Notes under the pieces: generated by a model
Told to the model about the DNA's origin: nothing
The model's database searches: none
What the model saw: only the letters and a program-made list of their open reading frames with translations
Origin: CAYVUM01 sp964619055
GTDB lineage: Bacteria > Pseudomonadota > Alphaproteobacteria > Rhodospirillales > Defluviicoccaceae
Reading direction: 5' to 3'
Assembly (NCBI GenBank): GCA_964619055.1
Contig: CAZUDB010000025.1
Span: 1 to 47,490 of the forward strand
DNA: 47,490 nt
Part shown: positions 1 through 9,023 of the stretch, piece after piece
How positions within the stretch are numbered: the first letter of the stretch is position 1
How the letters are laid out: every line of letters begins with the position of its first letter
Program-made: the position numbers and the translations under genes

Positions 1-121
1 CCCGCCGGTCCAGAGCGTCGTAGGTACTGCCAGCGCGCTTCATGGGACCGGTGTGGATCGCCTCGATGCCGATGTCGTTCAACACCACGAGCAGTTCGGG
101 ATGGCCCGGTGTGTCAAGCAC
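1..121 (-). CDS. Unidentified ORF, 5' part, running off the left edge
   Basis: A minus-strand reading frame of about 40 codons opens with GTG at 119-121 and runs off the window. It begins VLDTPGHPELLVVLNDIGIE and stays open to the edge. A purine-rich GGTGAGG stretch just upstream could serve as a ribosome site. The same frame is closed by TGA at 137-139, so if this is a gene it starts after that stop. The composition looks coding, but I do not recognise a family. It could instead be an internal piece of a gene whose upstream part has decayed, since the frame before the stop also reads as plausible protein. Confidence 0.3.
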   Translation of the reverse strand, partial: MLDTPGHPELLVVLNDIGIEAIHTGPMKRAGSTYDALDRR

Positions 122-296
122 ACCCTCACCCGGGCGTCAGATGATGATGGCCGGATAAGCGGCAAACTGGGCGGTACCGGCCTCCAACCCGCCTGCGGCC
201 CTTTGGCTATGCTGCAGCTCACAGTTAGCAGGATGCTGCGCCGCACACCGAACAGACAGCCACCTGTTGCGGTCCTCGGAGTGATGGTGATAGCGA

Positions 297-1076
297 CTAA
301 ATCGGGTTTTGCTGTATGTAATTGAACAGGAGTTGCAAGGACGTCGGCTGAATGGCCAGCGGTTGAGAGAACGGGTTGCTGAGCGAGTAAATAAGGAAGA
401 ACACCACCCCATTGTAAATCGCCAGAGATGCAATGAGGAGGATATTGATCAAGCTCGGCGTAAAAACAAAATAGGGAACAGTAATCATAATGAATCCGAT
501 AAACGCCAAAAACCAAAAGTAATTTTGTTGAGGTTCTTGAAATTCGTAAAATCTATTTTGACGGTAATCAGTTATTTCTCGGAGATTTTCTCGGATTTCT
601 GCAATCAGGTACTTTTAGAATACACCTTCACCATCAAGCTCGATTGCTCGGTCATAGATCGATTGCCATAAGGGCCACGTGGCTAGGCTTACATCGCCAC
701 CGGCGAAGCTGGTCCATTCGTCCTCAATGACCAACTTGATATAGATTTGAATATCACGTTGGATGTTGTTGGTGTCGTCCTTATCGTACCGTTCCATATC
801 AAAATAAAGATGTCCGATTTTCATTGCTTCCTGGCGCAGTTCGTAGCTTAGGCTTTGGAAGCTTTGCAATTCGGCTGAGAATACCAACGCCAGGATCAAA
901 CCATGCAGCGCACCGACCCGAAACAGGACGGAGTTGGCTAGGCTTTCGCTATCTTCCTTGACCTGGCGCCGAAAAACTCGGCGAAGAGCAATATATGGAA
1001 CAAAGGTGAGCACCAAGGCGGCCACGGCGGAGCCGAAAACTCCCAATATGAAGGCCGGCACCAACAACTGTTCCAT
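297..1076 (-). pseudogene. DUF4239 (bestrophin-like) membrane protein, interrupted by an in-frame TAA
   Basis: From ATG at 1076 the frame codes 153 residues: an N-terminal hydrophobic segment, a basic stretch, a second hydrophobic segment (ALHGLILALVFSAEL) and a helix ending VIEDEW. This layout fits the DUF4239 family. TAA at 615-617 stops it. The same frame continues unbroken from 614 to 297, reading KYLIAEIRENLREITDYR and then two hydrophobic segments (FIGFIMITVPYFVF and INILLIASLAIYNGVVFFL), the C-terminal membrane pair expected of the family. Without the stop the product would be about 258 residues. One nonsense change or sequencing error therefore separates it from an intact gene. The DNA is strikingly AT-rich compared with the rest of the window, which suggests transfer. 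The family's function is not established. Confidence 0.7.
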
Positions 1077-1161
1077 TACAAATAGGGCCTCAGGGATTGA
1101 GCACGCCCGTCACATCTACGCCCTGGGTAACACCCGATTTATAAGCGCGCAAACAACGAGG

Positions 1162-3159
1162 TCATGACTTTTTTTGAATTGAGATCGGTCGCGGTGCCTC
1201 ACCACGTTGGTAAATGCGCCACATCTCCCGATAGGCGGCCTCGAGATTACGACAGAACCGGTCCGTATCAAACAATGGGGTGGTCGTTCTGTTCGCCGCG
1301 AGTTTCTGTCGCACTTGCCGCAGGATCTCCGGGTTTTTCGCCAAAGACAGGGCGAGCGCTTCGTAGGCCTCCAAGCTTTCCGTCACCATTTCGGGCAGGC
1401 CAATGGCCCTCAGCAGGCTGCCCGCCACCCGTCCGGCAAAGGTTCGGCCCGCACAGGTGAGCACTGGCAAGCCGACCCAAAGAGCATCACTGGCGGTCGT
1501 GTGAGCGTTGACGGGTAGCGAATCCAAAAACAGGTCGGCAACCCTCAACCGGGCCAAATGATCCTGAACCGGTAAGCTTGGCGCGAACACCAAACGGTCC
1601 GGGTCTACATCGCGGGCGGCGGCCTCAAGCCGAAGATTGCGTTCGACCGCGTCACTGCCGCGCAACATCCAGAGCACGCTGCCGGGCACGGCCGCCAACA
1701 ATCGCATCCAGATATCGAAGAATTGAGCCGTTATCTTGTAGTTGCTGTTGAAGGAACAGAACACAAAGCCCGTTTCGGGCAATCCGCATTCAGCCCGTGT
1801 CGGCGTATATGCGCTCACCTCTCGCTTTGTGTCGTTCGCCTGATAACAGTCGGGCAGCTGGACCAGCTTCTCCGAAAAGTACAGTTGCTGATCCAGTGGT
1901 ACAATGAATGGATCAACGATAATATAGTCGATGAAATTCACACCCATGGTGCCGGGAAAACCAAGATAATTGACCTGCACCGGCGCTGGCCGGTGAGCAA
2001 GAATTTTCGTACGGCAATGCCGGGTGTAGCCCTTAAGATCGACGGCAACGTGAATATCAAGGTCTGCAATTTTCTGAGCGATCTCGAGGTCGCTCAAATC
2101 TCGAACATGGAAGAAGTGATCGAAGCCTCGTTCAAGACGCTTGCGGATCGGGCTGCCGTCATCCGGTCCATATGAAAATGCAAAAGTCTCAAAGTTTTCG
2201 CGATCGTGCCGCTCAAACATCTCGGCTGTTAAGTATGCCGTTGCATGACGATGTAAGTCCGAGGAAAGGTAAGCTACGCGGATTTTATCCATTTGTCGGA
2301 CCTCTTTTTTCCTCAATAGTGTATAGTCAGTGCCGATTTTTTCCCGAAAATGGATCTGTGCGCACTGTAAATGGTCCTTTGGAGAGTCTGACAGCGCGAT
2401 AACACGAAATGCGCTCGTGACATAGGCTCCTTCGCGGACAAGAGCGATGATCTTCTTCTCCATGTCCGCGATACCGGTCCAGTCGCAAACATGCCTTTGG
2501 GCTTCGACCATCCGTCCGATGTATTTAGTGTAGTCCGGCTGAAGCTTAGAAGCGTGCCGAAAACACTCCAGCGCCGCCTCGTAATTCTTGGTATTGCCAA
2601 GAGCCACACCAAGACTGAGGTGGGCTTCAGGATTTTCCGGGGCCATCTCAACGGCGCGCCGGCACGCATCTAGGGCGTCCTTTGTTCTTCTGAGCTCATT
2701 AAGTGCAATGCCGAGATTAAGCTGCGCTTTCGCCAATTCAGGATTTATTTGCAAAGATCGTTCGTATATAGAAATCGCCTTATCATGCTTCTGTAATGCT
2801 GCGAACAAATTTCCAAGATTGTTATGCGCTTCTGCAGACTCCGGCTCCACGATCAAAGCCCGGTTTATGAGTGCGAGCGCATCATCGAACCGTTTCTGCT
2901 GCAAGCGGATCACGCCAAGCAGGTGGAGAGCATCGAAGTGATCCGGTTTCTTCTTTAGAATCGCCTGATAGATAGCCTCAGCTTGGCCCAGGTTTCCCTG
3001 TTGATGAAAACTGATTGCCTCGTCCAGCGCCTCGTCGATTGACACGCTCTTGCGGATCACCTTTGTCATGTTGGTTTCCGCTGTATTGGACGCGCGCCCC
3101 GACTGTATCGGCGACGTAACCGGCCCATCGGCCGCTTCGGGGTGAGGCTGCTTGTTCAT
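1162..3159 (-). CDS. TPR-repeat O-GlcNAc transferase-like (SPINDLY/GT41) protein
   Basis: A cytoplasmic glycosyltransferase of 665 residues. About five TPR units occupy roughly residues 45-215, seen as repeated LG...A...P..A spacing such as HNNLGNLFAALQKHDKAIS. The C-terminal half (about 290-640) matches the GT41/SPINDLY catalytic region: VAYLSSDLHRHATAYL carries the His expected in the active-site loop, VQVNYLGFPGTMG is a family hallmark, and LFLDSLPVNAHTTASDALW with GLPVLTCAGRTFAGRVAGSLL forms the nucleotide-sugar site. Bacterial relatives glycosylate proteins with GlcNAc or fucose, or act in surface glycan assembly; the acceptor cannot be read here. An inner ATG at 3066 is an alternative start, and neither start has a strong ribosome site. 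The TPR-coding part is more AT-rich than its neighbours. It stands alone, with no glycan cluster around it. Confidence 0.88.
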   Translation of the reverse strand: MNKQPHPEAADGPVTSPIQSGRASNTAETNMTKVIRKSVSIDEALDEAISFHQQGNLGQAEAIYQAILKKKPDHFDALHLLGVIRLQQKRFDDALALINRALIVEPESAEAHNNLGNLFAALQKHDKAISIYERSLQINPELAKAQLNLGIALNELRRTKDALDACRRAVEMAPENPEAHLSLGVALGNTKNYEAALECFRHASKLQPDYTKYIGRMVEAQRHVCDWTGIADMEKKIIALVREGAYVTSAFRVIALSDSPKDHLQCAQIHFREKIGTDYTLLRKKEVRQMDKIRVAYLSSDLHRHATAYLTAEMFERHDRENFETFAFSYGPDDGSPIRKRLERGFDHFFHVRDLSDLEIAQKIADLDIHVAVDLKGYTRHCRTKILAHRPAPVQVNYLGFPGTMGVNFIDYIIVDPFIVPLDQQLYFSEKLVQLPDCYQANDTKREVSAYTPTRAECGLPETGFVFCSFNSNYKITAQFFDIWMRLLAAVPGSVLWMLRGSDAVERNLRLEAAARDVDPDRLVFAPSLPVQDHLARLRVADLFLDSLPVNAHTTASDALWVGLPVLTCAGRTFAGRVAGSLLRAIGLPEMVTESLEAYEALALSLAKNPEILRQVRQKLAANRTTTPLFDTDRFCRNLEAAYREMWRIYQRGEAPRPISIQKKS

Positions 3160-3333
3160 CGCATGCAGTTCCGTGGTCGTCGGTGAGCCATCAATACCGT
3201 GACGCCCGATTGGCGGACGTATTGCAGTTTACGCAACGATTGATGGGGTCACCATAGGGGGGTAATTGCAACCGGTTGGCCGCGCTGACGTCCCATCGGG
3301 CTCACGGTCAGCCCGGAAGCTCTTGTGCGCTCT

Positions 3334-4728
3334 TTAGTCGCCCGTGCAGATCCGATCAACGAGTTGACCGACGGACGGGATGAAACCGTTGCTGTAGAAG
3401 GGGTCCGACGCGAAGCGATAGGCGTTGTGGCCAGCGAACAGCAGATTGTTGTCCACGTCGCCGTCATGGGCGATGGACTGCAACGTCTTCTGAATGCAGA
3501 AGGAGCGCGGGTCTGGCCGACTGGCGGTCGGCTCCTCCTTCTCTGACCACCCGGAAAACAGGCACTGGCTCAGGCAGCCCATGCACGCTTGCTGGTCCTG
3601 ATGGATTTGTTTGGCTTCCTCCGGCGTCACGAACACCAAGGTGGAGTCCGGTGTGCGCAGGGCCTCCCGGAAGCCCGCGCCCATCCAAGTCTCCGCCCTG
3701 ATCTTGTCCGGTCCGGTCACGTACACGAGGCGGCCGCGAACGCCAATGGCCAGATCCTCGGTGTGCTCACCCATGGGCTCGCGCGTGAACGCGATCTGCC
3801 GTTCGCTGCGGGCGATCAGGGTCTCCAGAAACGTGTTGCGCACGGAGGAAGAGTAAAAGCCCGTGGGACTGAAGCGATGAAGGGTGATGTCATTAGGCTC
3901 AAGAGTGAGAAGCTTGCGCTTCCATTCCTCCGAGACGGGGCTTTCTTTGGTGACGACCGGCCGCGTGCCGAACTGAAACGCGATCGGGCCAAGATCGGGA
4001 TTGTTGATCCAATCCCGCCATTCCCGCAAATACCAGACGCCGCCCGCCATGAAGATCGGCGTGCCGTTCAGGCCACACTCCCGCATCTGGCGACGAAGCT
4101 CGATGACCCGCGGCATCGGGTCCTCAGGCACACGCGGGTTCTCCGAGTTGCTGAGGCCATTGTGGCCGCCGGCGCGCCAGGGGTCCTCGTAAACCACACC
4201 GCCCAACAGATCGGCAGAGCGGTGATAGGCACGCTTCCACAAGGCTCGAAACGCCCGGGCCGACGAGACGATGGGGTAATAGGAAACACCGAAGCGACTC
4301 GCGATCTCAGCCAAACGGTACGGCATTCCGGCGCCGCAGGTGACGCCGTGAACGAGTCCCCGCGCGCCTTCTAGGATGCCGTTCAGGATCCTGGGCGTGG
4401 CCGCCGCCTCCCAAAGCACATTCATGTGCAGCCGGCCGCGACCGGATGCGCGCTCATACGCGGTGCGCGCCTGCGTGATGCCGCCGCGAATCGCGTAAGC
4501 AATCAGCTCCTCATACCGTTCACGCCGGGTCCGGCCACGGTAGACTTGCGGAACGACACGGCCGAATTGGTCCAGGGAATCCGCATTGACGCCCGAAAAG
4601 GTCCCGACAGTATCGGCTGCGGCAAAGGCGCCCGAGGTGAGACCATTAGACACAGACACACCTTTGCCGCCTTCGACGATGGGCAGCACCTCACGGCCCG
4701 AGATGATCACTGGTTGCAAATTGAGCAT
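3334..4728 (-). CDS. Nitronate monooxygenase / NAD(P)H-dependent flavin oxidoreductase family protein
   Basis: A 464-residue TIM-barrel FMN enzyme of the 2-nitropropane dioxygenase (YrpB) superfamily. Visible family features are MNVLWEAAATPRIL, the glycine-rich LVHGVTCGAGMPYRLAEIA, GGHNGL and GTPIFMAGGVWYLREWRDW, followed by FQFGTRP. The C-terminal third carries CMGCLSQCLFSGW, a close cysteine cluster of the kind found in the longer proteobacterial members, which might bind metal or form disulfides. Members oxidise nitronates or reduce quinones and enoyl substrates; which one applies here is not visible. An AAAGG stretch lies about 10 nt before the ATG. The gene stands alone between the glycosyltransferase and pnp, about 175 bp from each. 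Confidence 0.85.
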   Translation of the reverse strand: MLNLQPVIISGREVLPIVEGGKGVSVSNGLTSGAFAAADTVGTFSGVNADSLDQFGRVVPQVYRGRTRRERYEELIAYAIRGGITQARTAYERASGRGRLHMNVLWEAAATPRILNGILEGARGLVHGVTCGAGMPYRLAEIASRFGVSYYPIVSSARAFRALWKRAYHRSADLLGGVVYEDPWRAGGHNGLSNSENPRVPEDPMPRVIELRRQMRECGLNGTPIFMAGGVWYLREWRDWINNPDLGPIAFQFGTRPVVTKESPVSEEWKRKLLTLEPNDITLHRFSPTGFYSSSVRNTFLETLIARSERQIAFTREPMGEHTEDLAIGVRGRLVYVTGPDKIRAETWMGAGFREALRTPDSTLVFVTPEEAKQIHQDQQACMGCLSQCLFSGWSEKEEPTASRPDPRSFCIQKTLQSIAHDGDVDNNLLFAGHNAYRFASDPFYSNGFIPSVGQLVDRICTGD

Positions 4729-4902
4729 CCAAAATATGCCTTTCCGGCCCGCTCGCCGGCGGTGGTTCCTGTTTTTTCAGACGGCCGTCACTGGCGACAC
4801 ACCTCCACGGTGATGGCCTGACGCCTGAGACGCCAGAGAATTCTACCCCGCGCTCAATAGCTATATAGCGCAGGCGGGCCGGAAAGCGACGTTGGGAGTG
4901 AT

Positions 4903-7050
4903 TTAGGGTGTTGCCTTTGTCGTCTCACGTGCCTCCGAGAGATCCTGTCCGCTTTCCTGGTCCACGACTTTCATGGAAAGCTTGATCTTGCCACGATCGT
5001 CAATGCCGATGAGCTTGACCTTTACGGAGTCGCCAACGTTAACGATGTCCGTCACACGTCCGACCCGTTCCGGCGCCAGTTCGCTGATATGGACGAGACC
5101 GTCGCGACTGCCGAGGAAGTTGACGAAGGCGCCAAAATCAACGGTTTTGACGACTTTCCCGGTGTAAATAACACCCACCTCCGGCTCGGCGGCGATAGAG
5201 CGGATCCAATTAATGGCCGCCTCTGCCGAGGCCTCATCGACGGCGGCGACCTTGACGGTGCCGTCATCCTCCAGATCGACACGGGCACCGGTTTGCTCAC
5301 AGATCTCGCGAATGACCTTGCCGCCCGGACCGATGACCTCGCGAATCTTCTCTTTATTGATTTGAATAACGGAGATCCGCGGCGCCATCCGGCTAACGCC
5401 GTCCCGGGGAGAGGTAATGCCCTTGGCCATCTCGCTCAGCAAGTGGAGCCGCCCGTCCCGTGCCTGAGCGAGAGCAACCCGCATGATTTCCTCTGTAATG
5501 GACGTGATCTTGATGTCCATCTGCAACGCGGTCACGCCCTGCTCCGTGCCTGCGACCTTGAAATCCATGTCGCCCAGGTGATCCTCATCACCAATGATAT
5601 CGGAGAGCACCACGAAGCCGTCATCTTCCTTGATGAGGCCCATGGCGATGCCGGCAACGGGCGCGAGCATCGGCACACCTGCATCCATCAGAGCGAGGGA
5701 GGTCCCACAAACAGTGGCCATGGAAGAAGAGCCGTTGGACACGGTGATTTCCGAGACGACGCGATGCGAGTAGGGAAAGTGCTCGCGATCCGGCAACATT
5801 CCGCGGATCGACCGCCACGCCAACTTGCCGTGACCGATTTCCCGCCGCCCGGGCGAACCCAGCCGGCCGGTCTCACCCACCGAGTAGGGCGGAAAATTAT
5901 AGTGCAGCATGAAGTTCTCACGGTACTCGCCAGCGAGTGCGTCGATGATCTGCTCGTCCTGGGCCGTACCGAGAGTGGTCACCACCAGAGCCTGGGTCTC
6001 ACCGCGGGTGAACAAGGCGCTGCCATGAGCCCGGGGTAGCAAGCCCACTTCAACCGCAACCGGCCTGATCATTGCCGGATCCCGGCCATCAATGCGAACG
6101 CGCGTGTTCAGGATCGTACGCCGAACTACGTCCTTTTCCAGATCTTTAAAGACGGCTTCACCCTGCTCGGCGACAAGCTCCGGATCGGCGTCACTCTGGG
6201 CGGCCAACGTCTCCAAGGCTTTTTGCTTGACCACGGACACCTTGTCGCGGCGGGCGGATTTACCCGTTTCCCGGTAGGCCTCGGCCAGGTCATCGGCAGC
6301 AATATCGCGCAAGCGTGCAGCCAATGGCGCCCGCGCCTCCGGGATCGCCGGCAGCTCCATGGGCTCCTTGGCACAGGCTTCTGCCAGCTCAATAATGGCT
6401 TGGATCACGGGGCGGCAGGCCTGGTGACCGAACGTCACAGCGCCGAGCATGATATCTTCGGATAGCTCTTTCGCTTCCGACTCCACCATCAAGACGCCTT
6501 CCAGCGTACCGGCCACAACCAAGTCGAGCGCGCTGCCGGCCATATCATCGAGGCGTGGATTCAGCGTGTAGGCGCCGTCGGCAAAACCCACCCGGCAACC
6601 GGCGATGGGCCCCAAGAACGGCACACCCGACAGGGTCAAGGCTGCCGACGTGCCGATCATTGAGGGGATATCGGGGTCGTTCTCCAGGTCGTGGCTCAAA
6701 ACCGTGCAAACGACCTGGGTCTCATTGCGAAAACCGGAAACAAACAAGGGTCGAATCGGCCGATCGATCAGCCGGGAGGTCAACACCTCCTTCTCGGACG
6801 GACGCCCTTCCCGTTTGAAGAAGCCTCCGGGTATCTTGCCAGCGGAAAAAGTTTTCTCCTGATAATGGACGGACAGAGGGAAAAAGTCGGCACCAAGCCG
6901 CGGCAATTTTTCGTAGACGACGGTGCAAAGAACCTTGCTTTCACCATAGGTGGCCAGGACGGCCCCATCGGCTTGTCGGGCGATTTTACCGGTTTCGAGA
7001 ACCAGTGGTCGGCCGCCCCATTCGATCTCTTTGCGAAACTCCTGAAACAT
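4903..7050 (-). CDS. pnp: Polyribonucleotide nucleotidyltransferase (PNPase)
   Basis: A phosphorolytic 3'-5' exoribonuclease and degradosome component of 715 residues. Domains in order: RNase PH 1 (about 1-145), an all-helical linker (about 150-235), RNase PH 2 (about 310-545, with HYNFPPYSVGETGRLGSPGR), KH (about 555-615, with EVIGPGGKVIREI), and S1 (about 620-690, with GAFVNF and DGLVHISEL). The length is normal. I chose the ATG at 7048-7050 because homologues begin MF..(T/F)RKEIEWGG and a GGGATG element lies about 9 nt upstream; an ATG two codons earlier is also possible. rpsO lies upstream, as in E. coli, with a strong hairpin 20 nt before the start. This hints at the RNase III/PNPase autoregulation known for pnp leaders. 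Confidence 0.98.
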   Translation of the reverse strand: MFQEFRKEIEWGGRPLVLETGKIARQADGAVLATYGESKVLCTVVYEKLPRLGADFFPLSVHYQEKTFSAGKIPGGFFKREGRPSEKEVLTSRLIDRPIRPLFVSGFRNETQVVCTVLSHDLENDPDIPSMIGTSAALTLSGVPFLGPIAGCRVGFADGAYTLNPRLDDMAGSALDLVVAGTLEGVLMVESEAKELSEDIMLGAVTFGHQACRPVIQAIIELAEACAKEPMELPAIPEARAPLAARLRDIAADDLAEAYRETGKSARRDKVSVVKQKALETLAAQSDADPELVAEQGEAVFKDLEKDVVRRTILNTRVRIDGRDPAMIRPVAVEVGLLPRAHGSALFTRGETQALVVTTLGTAQDEQIIDALAGEYRENFMLHYNFPPYSVGETGRLGSPGRREIGHGKLAWRSIRGMLPDREHFPYSHRVVSEITVSNGSSSMATVCGTSLALMDAGVPMLAPVAGIAMGLIKEDDGFVVLSDIIGDEDHLGDMDFKVAGTEQGVTALQMDIKITSITEEIMRVALAQARDGRLHLLSEMAKGITSPRDGVSRMAPRISVIQINKEKIREVIGPGGKVIREICEQTGARVDLEDDGTVKVAAVDEASAEAAINWIRSIAAEPEVGVIYTGKVVKTVDFGAFVNFLGSRDGLVHISELAPERVGRVTDIVNVGDSVKVKLIGIDDRGKIKLSMKVVDQESGQDLSEARETTKATP

Positions 7051-7071
7051 TCTCATTCATCCCGTACAGAC

Positions 7072-7096
7072 TCTGGCGCCACCAACCGGCGCCAGA
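7072..7096 (-). promoter_or_regulatory. Hairpin in the pnp leader
   Basis: A perfect 9-bp stem pairs TCTGGCGCC (7072-7080) with GGCGCCAGA (7088-7096) around a 7-nt loop, ending about 20 nt before the pnp start. No T-run follows on either strand, so it is not an intrinsic terminator. In enterobacteria a double-stranded pnp leader is cut by RNase III to allow autocontrol. By analogy this stem may be a processing or stability element, but that role is inferred. Confidence 0.55.
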
Positions 7097-7227
7097 ACGT
7101 TGTCGCGACCGCGTCATTGGGGTCACGCCTGATACATCGATATAGATAAGGACGCGTAAGCACCGAGGCGCCATGGGATGGCGTCTTTCGGGCAAATGCG
7201 TGGACGAAGTTCGAGGGTGGAATTGCC

Positions 7228-7249
7228 ACGGGGATGGCGCAATCCCCGT
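7228..7249 (-). promoter_or_regulatory. 3' hairpin directly after rpsO
   Basis: A perfect 8-bp stem (ACGGGGAT, 7228-7235; ATCCCCGT, 7242-7249) with a 6-nt loop begins at the base after the rpsO stop codon. There is no T-run after it, so it is more likely an mRNA 3'-end stabiliser or RNase processing site between rpsO and pnp than a Rho-independent terminator. About 130 bp separate it from the pnp leader hairpin, including the AT-rich patch at 7131-7151 that could hold a weak pnp promoter. Confidence 0.5.
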
Positions 7250-7519
7250 TCAGCGGCGCAGACCTAGGCGAGCAACCAGCGTCTCGTATCGGCTGTGCTT
7301 TTTGCGTTTCAAATAATCAAGAAGCTGGCGACGCTGCCCCACCATCATCAACAAACCGCGCCGTGAGTGAAAATCCTTCTTGTGAGACTTGAGGTGCTCG
7401 GTGAGATTTTGAATGCGCTCGCTCAAAATCGCGACCTGGACCTCGGGCGATCCTGTATCGCCCTCTCGGGTTGCGTACTCTTGGATGAGTTCGTGCTTAC
7501 GTTCTAATGTGATCGACAC
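7250..7519 (-). CDS. rpsO: 30S ribosomal protein S15
   Basis: Binds 16S rRNA in the platform of the small subunit. From GTG at 7517-7519 the protein is 89 residues, the exact usual length, beginning VSITLERKHELI. It carries the hallmark GDTGSPEVQVAILSERI and the C-terminal KRKKHSRYETLVARLGLRR. A GGAG element lies 8 nt before this GTG. An upstream TTG in the same frame would add seven residues that homologues lack. The start lies 17 nt downstream of the truB stop, so the two are in one transcript. Confidence 0.97.
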   Translation of the reverse strand: MSITLERKHELIQEYATREGDTGSPEVQVAILSERIQNLTEHLKSHKKDFHSRRGLLMMVGQRRQLLDYLKRKKHSRYETLVARLGLRR

Positions 7520-7536
7520 CTGATCGCTCCATCCGG

Positions 7537-8463
7537 TCAAAGGTTGAGGACACGAACCGGACGCACTTCGCCGCCTTCAATGCGGGCAAGGGCGATTGGC
7601 TTGCCTGCGGTCGTGGTGCACAGCACCGCGTCTCTACCCGTCAATTTATCGGGAAAACGCCGAACGACCGGTAGGGCAGCCACCGCCTGTCCGCGATGAA
7701 GTCTGCACGCCTCGGGTTCCGTAAGAGGCAAAGCCGGGATGCCGGCCAGCGCTGCCTCCACAGGGAGTAAATACTCCACCAACTCGTTACTATGCCCCAC
7801 CGCCCCCAGGGCATCCAGTGAAATCGCTTGGGCTTCCGTAAACGGCCCGACCGCGATCCGGCGCAGCGCCGCTATGTGACCGACGGTCCCGAGCGCTTCG
7901 GCGATATCGCGGGCCAAGGATCGCATGTACGCACCCTTGCCGGACACGACCTCGAACACGGCATGGTCAGGATCGGGGATCTCGAGCAAGGCAATGCGGT
8001 CGATGACCACCGCCCGGGGCTTCAGCGTGACAGCCTGATCGGACCGCGCCAAGTCATAGGCCCGCTGGCCGTCCACCTTGATCGCCGAAAACACCGGAGG
8101 CGTCTGCTGGATTTCGCCCGTGAATCGGGGCAGCACCGCGTTAATGGCCGACTCACGCGGCCGCACGTCGCTCTTGGCCGTCACGGCACCCTCGCCGTCA
8201 TCGGTCGACCGTCGCTCACCCCATTGCACGGTGAAGTGGTAGATCTTGGTGCCATCCATTACATAGGGCACCGTTTTTGTGGCCTCGCCCAAAGCCACCG
8301 GCAAAAGCCCGGTGGCGAGCGGATCCAGCGTCCCGCCGTGGCCGGCCTTGGCGGCGTTCAAACCGCGGCGCACGGCAGCGACGGCCGAAACGGACGTCAC
8401 TCCCACCGCCTTGTCCACAATGACCCAGCCGTGGACCGGCTGGCCCCGCCGTCTACGCGCCAT
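7537..8463 (-). CDS. truB: tRNA pseudouridine(55) synthase
   Basis: Makes pseudouridine 55 in the T-loop of tRNAs. The 308-residue protein opens GWVIVDKAVGVTS and has HGGTLDPLATG with the catalytic Asp (near residue 47). Next come KIYHFTVQWGERRSTDD, QTPPVFSAIKVDGQRAYDLAR and KGAYMRSLARDIAEALG, all standard TruB motifs, then a short PUA-like C-terminus. The ATG overlaps the last 11 nt of rbfA, indicating translational coupling in the nusA-infB operon. Confidence 0.96.
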   Translation of the reverse strand: MARRRRGQPVHGWVIVDKAVGVTSVSAVAAVRRGLNAAKAGHGGTLDPLATGLLPVALGEATKTVPYVMDGTKIYHFTVQWGERRSTDDGEGAVTAKSDVRPRESAINAVLPRFTGEIQQTPPVFSAIKVDGQRAYDLARSDQAVTLKPRAVVIDRIALLEIPDPDHAVFEVVSGKGAYMRSLARDIAEALGTVGHIAALRRIAVGPFTEAQAISLDALGAVGHSNELVEYLLPVEAALAGIPALPLTEPEACRLHRGQAVAALPVVRRFPDKLTGRDAVLCTTTAGKPIALARIEGGEVRPVRVLNL

Positions 8464-8938
8464 CGCCCATGCCTCCGTGGGCTTCGGCGGCAGATTTGCC
8501 CGATTCGTGGTCCGTCAGATCCCGGCGCACCTGCGGCTCGGCGAGCAGCCGACTGATGTGATCGGCCTGATCGAACAGAACGTCAGCACGGAACGCCAGA
8601 TTCGGGACGTACTTCAGGCGGACCATCCGGGCAATGCGTTGACGCAGGAACGGGCGCGCCCGCTCGAGCGCGCGAACCACATCGGCCACGCTGGCCGGCG
8701 CGCGGCCCTTCCGCTTGGACATGTCGAGGGCCGGATCACTGCCGCCGAGCACGGAGACGAACGCCGTCGCATTGCGGAGGTCAGGCGAAATCCGCACCTC
8801 TGAAACGGTCACCGAGACCGACTGCAGCGACGGCTCGCGCAATTCGCCGCGGCTCAAGACATCAACCAGCGCGTGCCGTATCGCTTCGGCGACGCGCAGC
8901 TGACGCGGGCTCGAACTCGCCGCTTGTTGTCGTTTCAT
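8453..8938 (-). CDS. rbfA: 30S ribosome-binding factor A
   Basis: Assists late maturation of the 30S subunit and 16S 5'-end processing. From ATG at 8936-8938 the protein is 161 residues: MKRQQAASSSPRQLRVAEAI, then VSVTVSEVRISPDLRNATAFVSVLG and RMVRLKYVPNLAFRADVLFD, the core of the KH-like RbfA fold. It ends in a charged tail. The open frame extends much further upstream, but that part overlaps infB and has no RbfA similarity. GGGTGGG precedes the chosen start. infB lies 85 bp upstream and truB overlaps the 3' end. Confidence 0.95.
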   Translation of the reverse strand: MKRQQAASSSPRQLRVAEAIRHALVDVLSRGELREPSLQSVSVTVSEVRISPDLRNATAFVSVLGGSDPALDMSKRKGRAPASVADVVRALERARPFLRQRIARMVRLKYVPNLAFRADVLFDQADHISRLLAEPQVRRDLTDHESGKSAAEAHGGMGDGA

Positions 8939-9023
8939 GGGACCCACCCGGCGGTGTCGAGTCGCTCCGGGCGCCGGCCGGTCCGGGTCTTCGGACCCCA
9001 GCGCACTCCCGATGGCGCGAGCG

